The translations under genes were made by a program, and so were the position numbers. Positions 1-6,871 of a stretch of DNA of 6,871 nt are shown one piece after another (positions within the stretch are counted from its first letter, which is position 1; every line of letters begins with the position of its first letter). The stretch is taken from NCBI GenBank assembly GCA_027325905.1, contig DAIEEM010000222.1, positions 1-6,871 on the forward strand, read 5' to 3'. The DNA comes from Rhodocyclaceae bacterium (lineage in GTDB: Bacteria; Pseudomonadota; Gammaproteobacteria; Burkholderiales; Rhodocyclaceae). The notes beneath the pieces were generated by a model. It was not told the origin of the DNA, did no database searches, and worked only from the letters and a program-made list of their open reading frames with translations.

Positions 1-549
1 CGCGTCGGTGATCCATTCGGCATGGTCGTTGGTGGCGTCGAGCAGGTTCTCGGCGAACTTCGCGGCGAGTGCGTCCAGTTCCTCCTGGATTTCCTGGAAG
101 CGCGGCTTCTTGTCGTCGGCGAGTTCGGCGCCGGACAGGCGGAAGTCGCGGATGTCGTTATCGACGATGCGCCGGCGCGCCGCGGACAGCGTCGCATATT
201 CGGAGCCGGCGCGCAGGGCCTTGTACTTGGCGAACAGCGCTAGGTTCTGGCCCACCTCGGCGTAGAAGCGCGAGACTTCGGGCAGCATGCCGTTGTAGGC
301 ATCGCGCCACGCCGGCACGTCGTTGACCGAATGCAGATGGCCGACGATGCCCCAGGCGCGCGACAGGCGTTCGCCGACATCGATCATCGGCTGGACGAAG
401 TCGTCCCAGGTCGCCGGCGCGGCGTCCGCCGCGAGGCGCTCGATCAGGGCGCGGTTCTCGGCGAGTAGTGCGCCGATGGCGGGAGCGACGTCTTCGGGCG
501 TCGTGGCGTCGAAACGCGGCAGCCCGGAAAAATCCAGCAGTGGGTTCAT
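1..549 (-). CDS. prlC: Oligopeptidase A (M3 family zinc metallopeptidase), N-terminal part, cut by window edge
   Basis: Only the first 183 codons are in the window; the reading frame is open to base 1. The protein starts MNPLLDFSGLPRFDATTPED and continues with segments such as TWDDFVQPM, HLHSVND and VDNDIRDFRLSGAEL. These align by eye with the N-terminal helical region of E. coli PrlC/OpdA (MTNPLLTPFELPPF..., VDNALRDFELSG). Members of this family are cytoplasmic zinc endopeptidases that degrade short peptides, including cleaved signal peptides. The catalytic HEXXH motif lies much further on and is outside the window, so activity cannot be judged here. The ATG at 547-549 matches the family N-terminus, but no Shine-Dalgarno sequence stands out before it. 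The gene follows purC after 55 bp on the same strand and may be read from the same transcript. Identification is strong at family level. Confidence 0.93.
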   Translation of the reverse strand, partial: MNPLLDFSGLPRFDATTPEDVAPAIGALLAENRALIERLAADAAPATWDDFVQPMIDVGERLSRAWGIVGHLHSVNDVPAWRDAYNGMLPEVSRFYAEVGQNLALFAKYKALRAGSEYATLSAARRRIVDNDIRDFRLSGAELADDKKPRFQEIQEELDALAAKFAENLLDATNDHAEWITDA

Positions 550-604
550 GTGTGGGGCTTGCAGCGGGAAAGACGCAATTGTGCCCGCGGGGGCGGAAAG
601 GCGG

Positions 605-1501
605 TCAGGCGAGCGTATCGCCGGTCAGGCGGAACAGCGCTTCGCGGTACTTGGCGCCGGTCTTCTCGATGATTTCCGGCGGCAGCCGCGGTCCCGGCGC
701 CTGCTTGTTCCAATCCAGGGTTTCCAGGTAGTCGCGCACGAACTGCTTGTCGAAGGACGGCGGGCTGATGCCGACGCGGTACTGGTCGGCGGGCCAGAAG
801 CGCGAGGAGTCGGGCGTCAGCACTTCGTCGATCAGGTGCAGGCGGCCCTGGGCGTCGAGCCCGAACTCGAATTTGGTGTCGGCGATGATGATGCCGCGCA
901 CGCGGGCAAAGCCCGCCGCCTCCTTGTAGAGCCGCAACGAGACTTCCTTGACCTGGCGCGCCAGGTCGGCGCCGATCAGTTTTTCGACGGCGGCGTAGTC
1001 GATGTTCTCGTCGTGATCGCCCATTTCCGCCTTGGTCGCCGGCGTGAAAATGGCTTCGGGCAGTTGCTGCGCGAGCTTGAGGCCGGCCGGCAGTTCGATG
1101 CCGCAGACGCGGCCGTCGGCCTGGTAGTCCTTCCAGCCCGAGCCGATCAGGTAGCCGCGCACGACGGCTTCGATCGGCAGCGGCTTCAGGCGCTTGACGA
1201 CCAGCGAGCGGCCGCGCACCTGGGCGCGCTCGGCGTCGTCGGCGACGACGGATCCGGGATCGATGCCGGTCAACTGGCTGGGGATGGCGTGCGCCAGTTT
1301 GCCGAACCAGAAATCGGCGACGGCCGTCAGCACTTCGCCCTTGCCCGGAATGGGGTCGGGCAGGATGACGTCGAAGGCGGAAAGGCGGTCGGTGGTGACG
1401 ATCAGCATTTTGTCGTCGCCGACGGCGTAAATGTCGCGCACCTTGCCGCGGGCGATCAGCGGCAGGCTGGGGATGGCGGATTCGAACAGGGGTGGGTTCA
1501 T
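605..1501 (-). CDS. purC: Phosphoribosylaminoimidazole-succinocarboxamide synthase (SAICAR synthase)
   Basis: This enzyme catalyses the ATP-dependent joining of CAIR and aspartate to give SAICAR, a step of de novo purine synthesis in the cytoplasm. The 298-residue product shows the N-terminal ATP-grasp-like nucleotide-binding motif ARGKVRDIY at residues 17-25, TDRLSAFD at 37-44, the substrate-binding stretch [14 protein letters not shown] in the middle, and the signature [12 protein letters not shown] at 225-236. The length matches the long form of the family (about 300 residues, like yeast Ade1) rather than the roughly 237-residue E. coli type. The ATG at 1499-1501 lies 10 bp after the stop of the psiE-like gene and just before the conserved motif. 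An in-frame extension to 1576 would overlap psiE and has no family match. Only a weak GAG (1507-1509) is available as a ribosome binding site, so translational coupling to the upstream gene is plausible. Neither purE nor purK follows; prlC does. Confidence 0.98.
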   Translation of the reverse strand: MNPPLFESAIPSLPLIARGKVRDIYAVGDDKMLIVTTDRLSAFDVILPDPIPGKGEVLTAVADFWFGKLAHAIPSQLTGIDPGSVVADDAERAQVRGRSLVVKRLKPLPIEAVVRGYLIGSGWKDYQADGRVCGIELPAGLKLAQQLPEAIFTPATKAEMGDHDENIDYAAVEKLIGADLARQVKEVSLRLYKEAAGFARVRGIIIADTKFEFGLDAQGRLHLIDEVLTPDSSRFWPADQYRVGISPPSFDKQFVRDYLETLDWNKQAPGPRLPPEIIEKTGAKYREALFRLTGDTLA

Positions 1502-1511
1502 GATGACTCGC

Positions 1512-1958
1512 TTACTCGCGGACGTAGGGTTTCTGGCTCTCGGGCGCGGCGTCTTCCTCGTAGGGAAAGCGCACATGGCCGTAGCGTATGACCAGTACGC
1601 CGAGCGTGATGAGGAAGATGGCGACGGCGACGGCCAGCATGCGCCATTCGGTCAGCTCCTTGATATCCAGCACCAGGTAGCGCGCCAGCGCCACCATGGC
1701 TATGTAGAGCGGGTAGCGCACCGGCAGGTGGCCGGCCTTGAAATACTGGCCGATCATCGCCAGCACCTCGAGGTAGAGGAACATCAGCAGCAGGTCCGCC
1801 AGCGCCACCCACTTGGCTTCGAACATCGACGTCACCTCGTGGGTCATCGCCGCCGTGGTGGCGAAGGCGATGACCAGCAGGCCGACGTACTCGACGATGT
1901 CGAGGCCGGTGCCGAAGAAGCGGCGGATGCGATCGAAGGTGTGGGAGCGGATGTCCAT
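1512..1958 (-). CDS. psiE: PsiE-family four-helix inner membrane protein
   Basis: The 148-residue product is a small integral membrane protein with four predicted helices at about residues 20-37, 51-70, 83-99 and 107-124, a basic N-terminus (RIRR at 10-13) and a polar C-terminal tail. The central stretch [20 protein letters not shown], followed by [17 protein letters not shown], matches the hallmark region of E. coli PsiE (YFEFIALIVKYFQSG..., LRYFVYIGITAIVR). E. coli psiE was named as phosphate-starvation-inducible, but its molecular function is unknown, and I see no Pho box upstream here. The symbol therefore reflects family membership only. The ATG at 1956-1958 is the first usable start downstream of the promoter at 2000-2028; no clear Shine-Dalgarno precedes it. 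purC begins 10 bp after its stop, implying one transcript. Confidence 0.88.
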   Translation of the reverse strand: MDIRSHTFDRIRRFFGTGLDIVEYVGLLVIAFATTAAMTHEVTSMFEAKWVALADLLLMFLYLEVLAMIGQYFKAGHLPVRYPLYIAMVALARYLVLDIKELTEWRMLAVAVAIFLITLGVLVIRYGHVRFPYEEDAAPESQKPYVRE

Positions 1959-1999
1959 GGCGATGTCTGGGCATGCATCTCTTGGGTCGAAGGAGGCCG

Positions 2000-2028
2000 A
2001 TTATCGCAGGCTTCGGCCCGCCTGGGAA
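2000..2028 (-). promoter_or_regulatory. Predicted sigma70-type promoter for psiE-purC
   Basis: On the minus strand, a -35-like TTCCCA (2023-2028, four of six consensus bases) is separated by 17 bp from GATAAT (2000-2005, five of six). The -10 is preceded by TGC, giving an extended -10. The predicted transcription start is near 1993, leaving a leader of about 35 nt before the psiE ATG. This is the best promoter match I found in the window. It is a prediction from consensus only. Confidence 0.6.
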
Positions 2029-2086
2029 CTTCTGCCGGAGCGGCGGCTGCGGATCGGCGGCGCGAACGCCCGACGGTCGCCGGTTC

Positions 2087-2108
2087 GGCGCTTCCGGGCG
2101 CTTCCGGG
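2087..2108. repeat. Tandem 10-bp direct repeat in the divergent intergenic region
   Basis: GCGCTTCCGG occurs twice head to tail at 2088-2097 and 2098-2107, and the periodicity holds for one further base on each side. It lies between the psiE promoter and the hemerythrin gene. A 10-bp period is close to one helical turn, so a protein could meet both copies on the same DNA face. It could equally be a chance duplication in GC-rich DNA. Confidence 0.5.
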
Positions 2109-2124
2109 TTGCGCCTTGGCGCGA
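2109..2124. promoter_or_regulatory. Small inverted repeat upstream of hemerythrin, possible operator
   Basis: GCGCC-TT-GGCGC (2111-2122) is a perfect 5-bp inverted repeat with a 2-bp spacer. It extends with one mismatch to 7-bp arms, TTGCGCC and GGCGCGA (2109-2124). It begins directly after the tandem 10-bp repeat and ends 57 bp before the hemerythrin start. It does not match a regulator site that I recognise, such as FNR (TTGAT-N4-ATCAA). An operator role is speculative. Confidence 0.25.
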
Positions 2125-2170
2125 CTGGTGGCAGGATGGACGAAGCCGCAACAACCCTCGAAGCAATCAC

Positions 2171-2174
2171 GGAG
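2171..2174 (+). promoter_or_regulatory. Ribosome binding site of the hemerythrin gene
   Basis: GGAG lies 7 nt before the ATG at 2182. The same frame is open further upstream (to 1813 and beyond), so this site, together with the family N-terminus MQWNPSLSVGD, decides the start. Confidence 0.75.
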
Positions 2175-2181
2175 CGCGCGT

Positions 2182-2568
2182 ATGCAATGGAATCCATCTC
2201 TGTCCGTTGGCGATGTGCGGATAGACGAGCAGCATCAACGCTTGTTCCGCCTGCTGGAATCCCTGGAGCTTGCCAGCGGTGAGGACAGCAAGGCCCAGGC
2301 CCAGGCCGCCATCGCGTCGTTGCAGAAATACGTGATCGAGCACTTGCGCGACGAGGAGGCCGTGATGCGGTCGTTCAACTACAAGGACTACGAGGCGCAT
2401 TGCGCGATTCACCGCGAGTTCGAAGTGCGACTCGGCGCCCTGGCGGAACAACTGAATACCGGCGACCCGGAAGAAGTCCTGCGCAACGTGAAGGTCTTCG
2501 TGACGACCTGGCTGTTCAACCACATCAGCGTCGTGGATCAACTCTACAAGCCCTATCTGCTGGCGTGA
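2182..2568 (+). CDS. Bacteriohemerythrin (single-domain, di-iron oxygen-binding protein)
   Basis: The 128-residue product is a lone hemerythrin domain, a four-helix bundle that binds O2 reversibly at a non-heme di-iron centre. All seven expected iron ligands are present: His18 (in DEQHQRLF), His54 and Glu58 (HLRDE), His73 and His77 (HCAIH), His114 and Asp119 (HISVVD). The opening W-x(5)-VG-x(3)-ID-x-QH and the final helix TWLFNHISVVDQLYKPYL are typical. There is no signal peptide, membrane segment or fused signalling domain, so it is probably a free cytoplasmic protein for oxygen storage, delivery or sensing, as proposed for single-domain bacteriohemerythrins. It is the only plus-strand gene here. 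It converges on fba across a shared terminator and diverges from psiE. I recognise no convincing promoter in front of it. Confidence 0.95.
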   Translation: MQWNPSLSVGDVRIDEQHQRLFRLLESLELASGEDSKAQAQAAIASLQKYVIEHLRDEEAVMRSFNYKDYEAHCAIHREFEVRLGALAEQLNTGDPEEVLRNVKVFVTTWLFNHISVVDQLYKPYLLA

Positions 2569-2620
2569 GCCGTTAGCGGCCGCGGCGCCGGGTTCGCCGC
2601 CGCCACGGCATAGGAATACA

Positions 2621-2650
2621 AAAGCCGCCCGGTTTGCGCCGGGCGGCTTT
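2621..2650. terminator. Bidirectional rho-independent terminator between hemerythrin and fba
   Basis: AAAGCCGCCCGG (2621-2632) and CCGGGCGGCTTT (2639-2650) form a perfect 12-bp stem with a 6-nt loop. It stands 52 bp after the hemerythrin stop and 20 bp after the fba stop. Read from the minus strand the stem ends in TTTTG followed by TATT; from the plus strand it ends in only TTT. It should therefore work better for the glycolytic operon than for hemerythrin. The convergent arrangement fits a shared terminator. Confidence 0.9.
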
Positions 2651-2670
2651 GGCGGCGTGCAACGACCGGC

Positions 2671-3735
2671 TTACTTGACGATCGCGTTCAGTTCGCCCTT
2701 CTTGTAGCGCTCGGCCATTTTCTCCAGGCTGACGGCCTTGATCTTGGCGGCCTGGCCGGCGCAGCCGAAGGCTTCGTAGCGCGCCTTGCAGATTTCCTTC
2801 ATGGCCTTGCGCGCGGCGGCGAGGTACTTGCGCGGATCGAAGTCCTTGGGATTCTCGGCCATGTACTTGCGGATGGCGCCGGTCGACGACATGCGCAGGT
2901 CGGTGTCGATGTTGATCTTGCGCACGCCGTGCTTGATGCCTTCGACGATTTCCTCGACCGGCACGCCGTAGGTTTCGCCCATGGCGCCGCCGTACTGGTT
3001 GATGATTTTCAGCCAGTCCTGCGGCACGGAGGACGATCCGTGCATCACCAGGTGGGTGTTCGGGATGCGGGCGTGGATTTCCTTGATGCGGTCGATGCGC
3101 AGCACGGCGCCCGTGGGCGGACGCGTGAACTTGTAGGCGCCGTGGCTGGTGCCGATGGCGATGGCCAGCGCGTCGACGCCGGTGGCCTTGACGAATTCGG
3201 CGGCTTCGTTGGGATCGGTCAGCAGTTGGTCGTGCGACAGCGTGCCTTCGGCGCCGTGGCCGTCTTCCTTCTCGCCCTTGCCGGTTTCCAGCGAGCCCAG
3301 GCAGCCCAGTTCGCCTTCGACCGAGACGCCGATGGCGTGCGCGATGTCGACGACGTGCTTGCTGACCCTGGCGTTGTACTCGAAGGTCGAGGGCGTCTTG
3401 GCGTCCTCCAGCAGCGAGCCGTCCATCATGACGCTGGAGAAGCCCGAACGCATCGACTGGATGCAGATCGACGGGCTGGCGCCGTGGTCCTGGTGCATGA
3501 CGATGGGGATGTCGGGATGGGTCTCGATGGCCGCCTCGATCAGGTGGCGCAGGTAGGGTTCGCCGGCATATTTGCGGGCGCCGGCCGAGCCCTGCATGAT
3601 CACCGGGCTGTTGGTTTCTTCGGCGGCCTCCATGATGGCCTGGATCTGTTCGAGGTTATTGACGTTGAACGCCGGCAGGCCGTAGCCGTTTTCGGCGGCG
3701 TGGTCGAGCAGTTGTCGCATCGAAACGAGGGGCAT
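2671..3735 (-). CDS. fba: Fructose-1,6-bisphosphate aldolase, class II
   Basis: The enzyme reversibly splits fructose-1,6-bisphosphate into dihydroxyacetone phosphate and glyceraldehyde-3-phosphate. The 354-residue product is a zinc-dependent class II aldolase. The catalytic Asp83 and zinc ligand His84 lie in VMHQDHGAS; the other zinc ligands are His198 (GTSHGAYKF) and His232 (VMHGSSS). The glycine-rich phosphate-binding segment after His232 and the substrate-binding NIDTDLR (275-281) are intact. The sequence and length fit the form common in betaproteobacteria, including the CbbA aldolases of autotrophs, which also act on sedoheptulose-1,7-bisphosphate. No Calvin-cycle genes are in view to support that role. 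The ATG at 3733-3735 has a strong AGGAG 7 nt upstream and lies 17 bp after the pyk stop, so it belongs to the same operon. A longer in-frame extension to 4206 lies inside pyk and is not real. Confidence 0.98.
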   Translation of the reverse strand: MPLVSMRQLLDHAAENGYGLPAFNVNNLEQIQAIMEAAEETNSPVIMQGSAGARKYAGEPYLRHLIEAAIETHPDIPIVMHQDHGASPSICIQSMRSGFSSVMMDGSLLEDAKTPSTFEYNARVSKHVVDIAHAIGVSVEGELGCLGSLETGKGEKEDGHGAEGTLSHDQLLTDPNEAAEFVKATGVDALAIAIGTSHGAYKFTRPPTGAVLRIDRIKEIHARIPNTHLVMHGSSSVPQDWLKIINQYGGAMGETYGVPVEEIVEGIKHGVRKINIDTDLRMSSTGAIRKYMAENPKDFDPRKYLAAARKAMKEICKARYEAFGCAGQAAKIKAVSLEKMAERYKKGELNAIVK

Positions 3736-3742
3736 GAGGATT

Positions 3743-3747
3743 CTCCT
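3743..3747 (-). promoter_or_regulatory. Ribosome binding site of fba
   Basis: AGGAG on the minus strand lies 7 nt before the fba ATG, within the 17-bp gap after pyk. It is the strongest Shine-Dalgarno sequence in the window, and it fixes the start against the long false extension of this frame into pyk. Confidence 0.85.
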
Positions 3748-3752
3748 GGTGG

Positions 3753-5192
<1,440 letters not shown>

Positions 5193-5211
5193 GATCGATT
5201 TAGGCAGCAGA

Positions 5212-5232
5212 AAGGCCGCGGATGCGGCCCTT
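5212..5232 (-). terminator. Terminator-like hairpin between pgk and pyk (possible attenuator)
   Basis: On the minus strand GGCCGC-ATCC-GCGGCC forms a 6-bp stem with a tetraloop. It can extend by AAG/CTT if one G is bulged, and is followed by TTTCTGCTG. It starts 8 nt after the pgk stop and ends about 19 nt before the pyk start. The short stem and interrupted T-tract suggest partial termination, or a 3' end that protects upstream mRNA, rather than a full stop. This is inferred from sequence only. Confidence 0.45.
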
Positions 5233-5240
5233 GATTAGAC

Positions 5241-6422
5241 TCAGCCTTTGGCGCGCTGTTCCAGTATCGCAACTGCCGGAAGCACTTTGCCTTCAAGGTA
5301 TTCGAGAAAAGCGCCGCCCGCGGTCGAGATGTAGGACACCTTGTCGTAGATGTCGTACTTCTGGATCGCGGCAATGGTGTCGCCGCCGCCGGCCAGCGTG
5401 AAAGCGGAGGTGGAGGCGATGGCTTTGGCGATCGCCTCGGTGCCGGCGCCGAACTGGTCGAACTCGAAGACGCCGACCGGGCCGTTCCAGACCACGGTGC
5501 CGGCCTTCATGATGATGTCGACGAGTTCCTGCGCGGCTTTCGGGCCGATGTCGAAAATCATGTCGTCGTCCGCGACGCTGCCGGCGCCCTTCTGCACGGC
5601 GGGCTCATTGGCGTCGAATTTCTTGCCGCAAACGACATCAGCGGCGATCGGTATGGTGGCGCCGCGCGCCGTCATCTTCTTCATCAACGCCTGCGCCGTC
5701 GGAATCAGGTCGTGCTCGCACAACGACTTGCCGACCGGCTTGCCGGAGGCGGCGAGGAAGGTGTTGGCGATGCCGCCGCCGACCACGAGCTGGTCCACCT
5801 TCTCGGACAGCGCTTCGAGCACGGTCAATTTGGTCGACACCTTGGAGCCGCCGACGATGGCGACCATCGGCCGCGCCGGGCTGGCGAGCGCCTGGTGCAG
5901 GGCTTCGAGTTCGCCGGCGACGAGGAAGCCGGCGCAGGCGGCGGGCGCGAACTGGGCGACGCCGTAGGTCGACGCTTCGGCGCGGTGGGCCGTGCCGAAG
6001 GCGTCCATGACGAAGAGGTCGCACAGCGCGGCGTACTTCTTCGCCGTCGCCTCGACGTTCTTCTTCTCGCCCTTGTTGAAGCGGCAGTTCTCCAGCAGCA
6101 CCACCTCGCCGGCCGCGACGGTGAAGCCGCCGTCGACCCAGTCGCGGATCACGCGCACCGGCCGGCCGAGCTTGGCGGCCATGACGTCGGCGACGGGCTG
6201 CAGCGAGTTCTCGGCGGTGAACACGCCTTCTTCCGGGCGGCCGAGGTGGGAGGTGACCATCACCATCGCGCCGGCCTTGAGGCAGTGCTCGATGGTGGGC
6301 ATGGAAGCCGTGATGCGGGCGTCGGAGGTGACCTTGCCGTCCTTGACGGGGACGTTGAGGTCGGCGCGGATGAAGACGCGCTTGCCCTTGAGGTCGAAAT
6401 CGGTGAGACGTTTGAAAGTCAT
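5241..6422 (-). CDS. pgk: Phosphoglycerate kinase
   Basis: The enzyme reversibly transfers phosphate from 1,3-bisphosphoglycerate to ADP in the cytoplasm. The 393-residue product has the usual two-domain layout and length. The N-terminal, substrate-binding domain has the signature RADLNVPV (19-26), Arg36, and TSHLGRP (57-63) containing His59 and Arg62. [13 protein letters not shown] follows at 140-152. The C-terminal, nucleotide-binding domain has GGSKVSTK (191-198), the segment WNGPVGVFE and the phosphate-binding GGGDT (345-349). The ATG at 6420-6422 is chosen because the family N-terminus ([16 protein letters not shown]) begins there and GGAG lies 8 nt upstream. An in-frame extension to 6575 runs back into gap and is false. 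It follows gap after 91 bp in the same operon. No truncation or missing catalytic residue is seen. Confidence 0.98.
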   Translation of the reverse strand: MTFKRLTDFDLKGKRVFIRADLNVPVKDGKVTSDARITASMPTIEHCLKAGAMVMVTSHLGRPEEGVFTAENSLQPVADVMAAKLGRPVRVIRDWVDGGFTVAAGEVVLLENCRFNKGEKKNVEATAKKYAALCDLFVMDAFGTAHRAEASTYGVAQFAPAACAGFLVAGELEALHQALASPARPMVAIVGGSKVSTKLTVLEALSEKVDQLVVGGGIANTFLAASGKPVGKSLCEHDLIPTAQALMKKMTARGATIPIAADVVCGKKFDANEPAVQKGAGSVADDDMIFDIGPKAAQELVDIIMKAGTVVWNGPVGVFEFDQFGAGTEAIAKAIASTSAFTLAGGGDTIAAIQKYDIYDKVSYISTAGGAFLEYLEGKVLPAVAILEQRAKG

Positions 6423-6430
6423 GTTGCTGT

Positions 6431-6434
6431 CTCC
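6431..6434 (-). promoter_or_regulatory. Ribosome binding site of pgk
   Basis: GGAG on the minus strand lies 8 nt before the pgk ATG, and decides the start against the upstream extension of the open frame into gap. The hairpin at 6460-6488 lies just upstream and leaves this site free. Confidence 0.75.
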
Positions 6435-6459
6435 GTGGAATTGGGGAAATCTGCCACTG

Positions 6460-6488
6460 AACCGTTGCGCCGCGACGGCGCAACGGTT
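6460..6488 (-). other. Perfect 13-bp intercistronic hairpin between gap and pgk
   Basis: AACCGTTGCGCCG (6460-6472) and CGGCGCAACGGTT (6476-6488) are perfect inverted repeats around a 3-nt loop. The structure begins 25 nt after the gap stop and ends 37 nt before the pgk start. On neither strand is the stem followed by a T-run, so it is unlikely to be an ordinary rho-independent terminator. A role in mRNA processing, in protecting the gap message from 3' exonucleases, or as a protein-binding palindrome is possible. Confidence 0.7.
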
Positions 6489-6513
6489 GGATGGCGAATC
6501 TCGATGCCGGGGC

Positions 6514-6871
<358 letters not shown>

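Noticed and set aside
550..604. Terminator or promoter between purC and prlC
   Set aside because: Only a 4-bp GCCC/GGGC pairing and a CACAAT without a suitable -35 are present; neither is convincing.
323..1591. A 422-codon plus-strand open frame opposite purC
   Set aside because: It lies antisense to purC, whose motifs are all intact. Its translation is low-complexity Ala/Gly/Arg/Asp-rich text without family resemblance, typical of a shadow frame in GC-rich DNA.
2117..2133. Sigma54-like promoter (TGGCGCG ... TGGCA) upstream of hemerythrin
   Set aside because: The GG-to-GC spacing is 11 instead of the strict 10, and the -12 element is TGGCA rather than TTGCA/T. Sigma54 promoters tolerate spacing changes poorly.
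2109..2137. Sigma70 promoter for hemerythrin (TTGCGC, 17 bp, CAGGAT)
   Set aside because: Each hexamer matches only three of six consensus bases, which is expected by chance in this region.
1844..2197. A 117-codon minus-strand frame spanning the divergent region and the start of psiE
   Set aside because: It overlaps psiE in another frame, is Ser/Ala/Pro/Arg low-complexity, and would run through the predicted promoter. No ribosome binding site or family match is seen.

Overview
The window is a high-GC, gene-dense chromosomal segment. It most resembles a betaproteobacterium, probably Rhodocyclales or a relative. That placement is an inference from three things: the gap-pgk-pyk-fba glycolytic order next to purC, the protein sequence types, and the GC-rich codon use. 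No marker gene such as rRNA is present to confirm it. Seven genes lie on the minus strand and one on the plus strand.

Right half (about 2671-6871, minus strand). This is a central carbon operon read from right to left. It holds the C-terminal part of glyceraldehyde-3-phosphate dehydrogenase (gap, cut by the window edge), then phosphoglycerate kinase (pgk), pyruvate kinase (pyk, PykA type) and class II fructose-1,6-bisphosphate aldolase (fba). Together they cover aldolase, both steps of the first ATP-yielding stage, and the last ATP-yielding step of the Embden-Meyerhof pathway. The first three reactions outside pyk are reversible and also serve gluconeogenesis or a Calvin-type cycle. Two of the junctions carry hairpins: a perfect 13-bp stem between gap and pgk, and a terminator-like stem between pgk and pyk. 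These could set different expression levels within the operon. A strong 12-bp hairpin at 2621-2650 ends the operon.

Middle (about 1959-2668). A single plus-strand gene encodes a complete single-domain bacteriohemerythrin with all seven iron ligands. It converges on fba, sharing the terminator, and diverges from the psiE-like gene across a 223-bp region. That region holds a good minus-strand sigma70-type promoter, a tandem 10-bp repeat and a small inverted repeat.

Left half (1-1958, minus strand). A four-helix PsiE-family membrane protein lies 10 bp upstream of purC (SAICAR synthase, long form), so the two are probably co-transcribed. They are followed by the N-terminal third of an M3 metallopeptidase, oligopeptidase A (prlC), which runs off the left edge.

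I found no mobile element, CRISPR array, tRNA, rRNA or phage gene, and no sign of an undescribed multi-gene system. The unusual points are the hemerythrin/PsiE pair sitting between the glycolytic and purine genes, and the intercistronic RNA structures.
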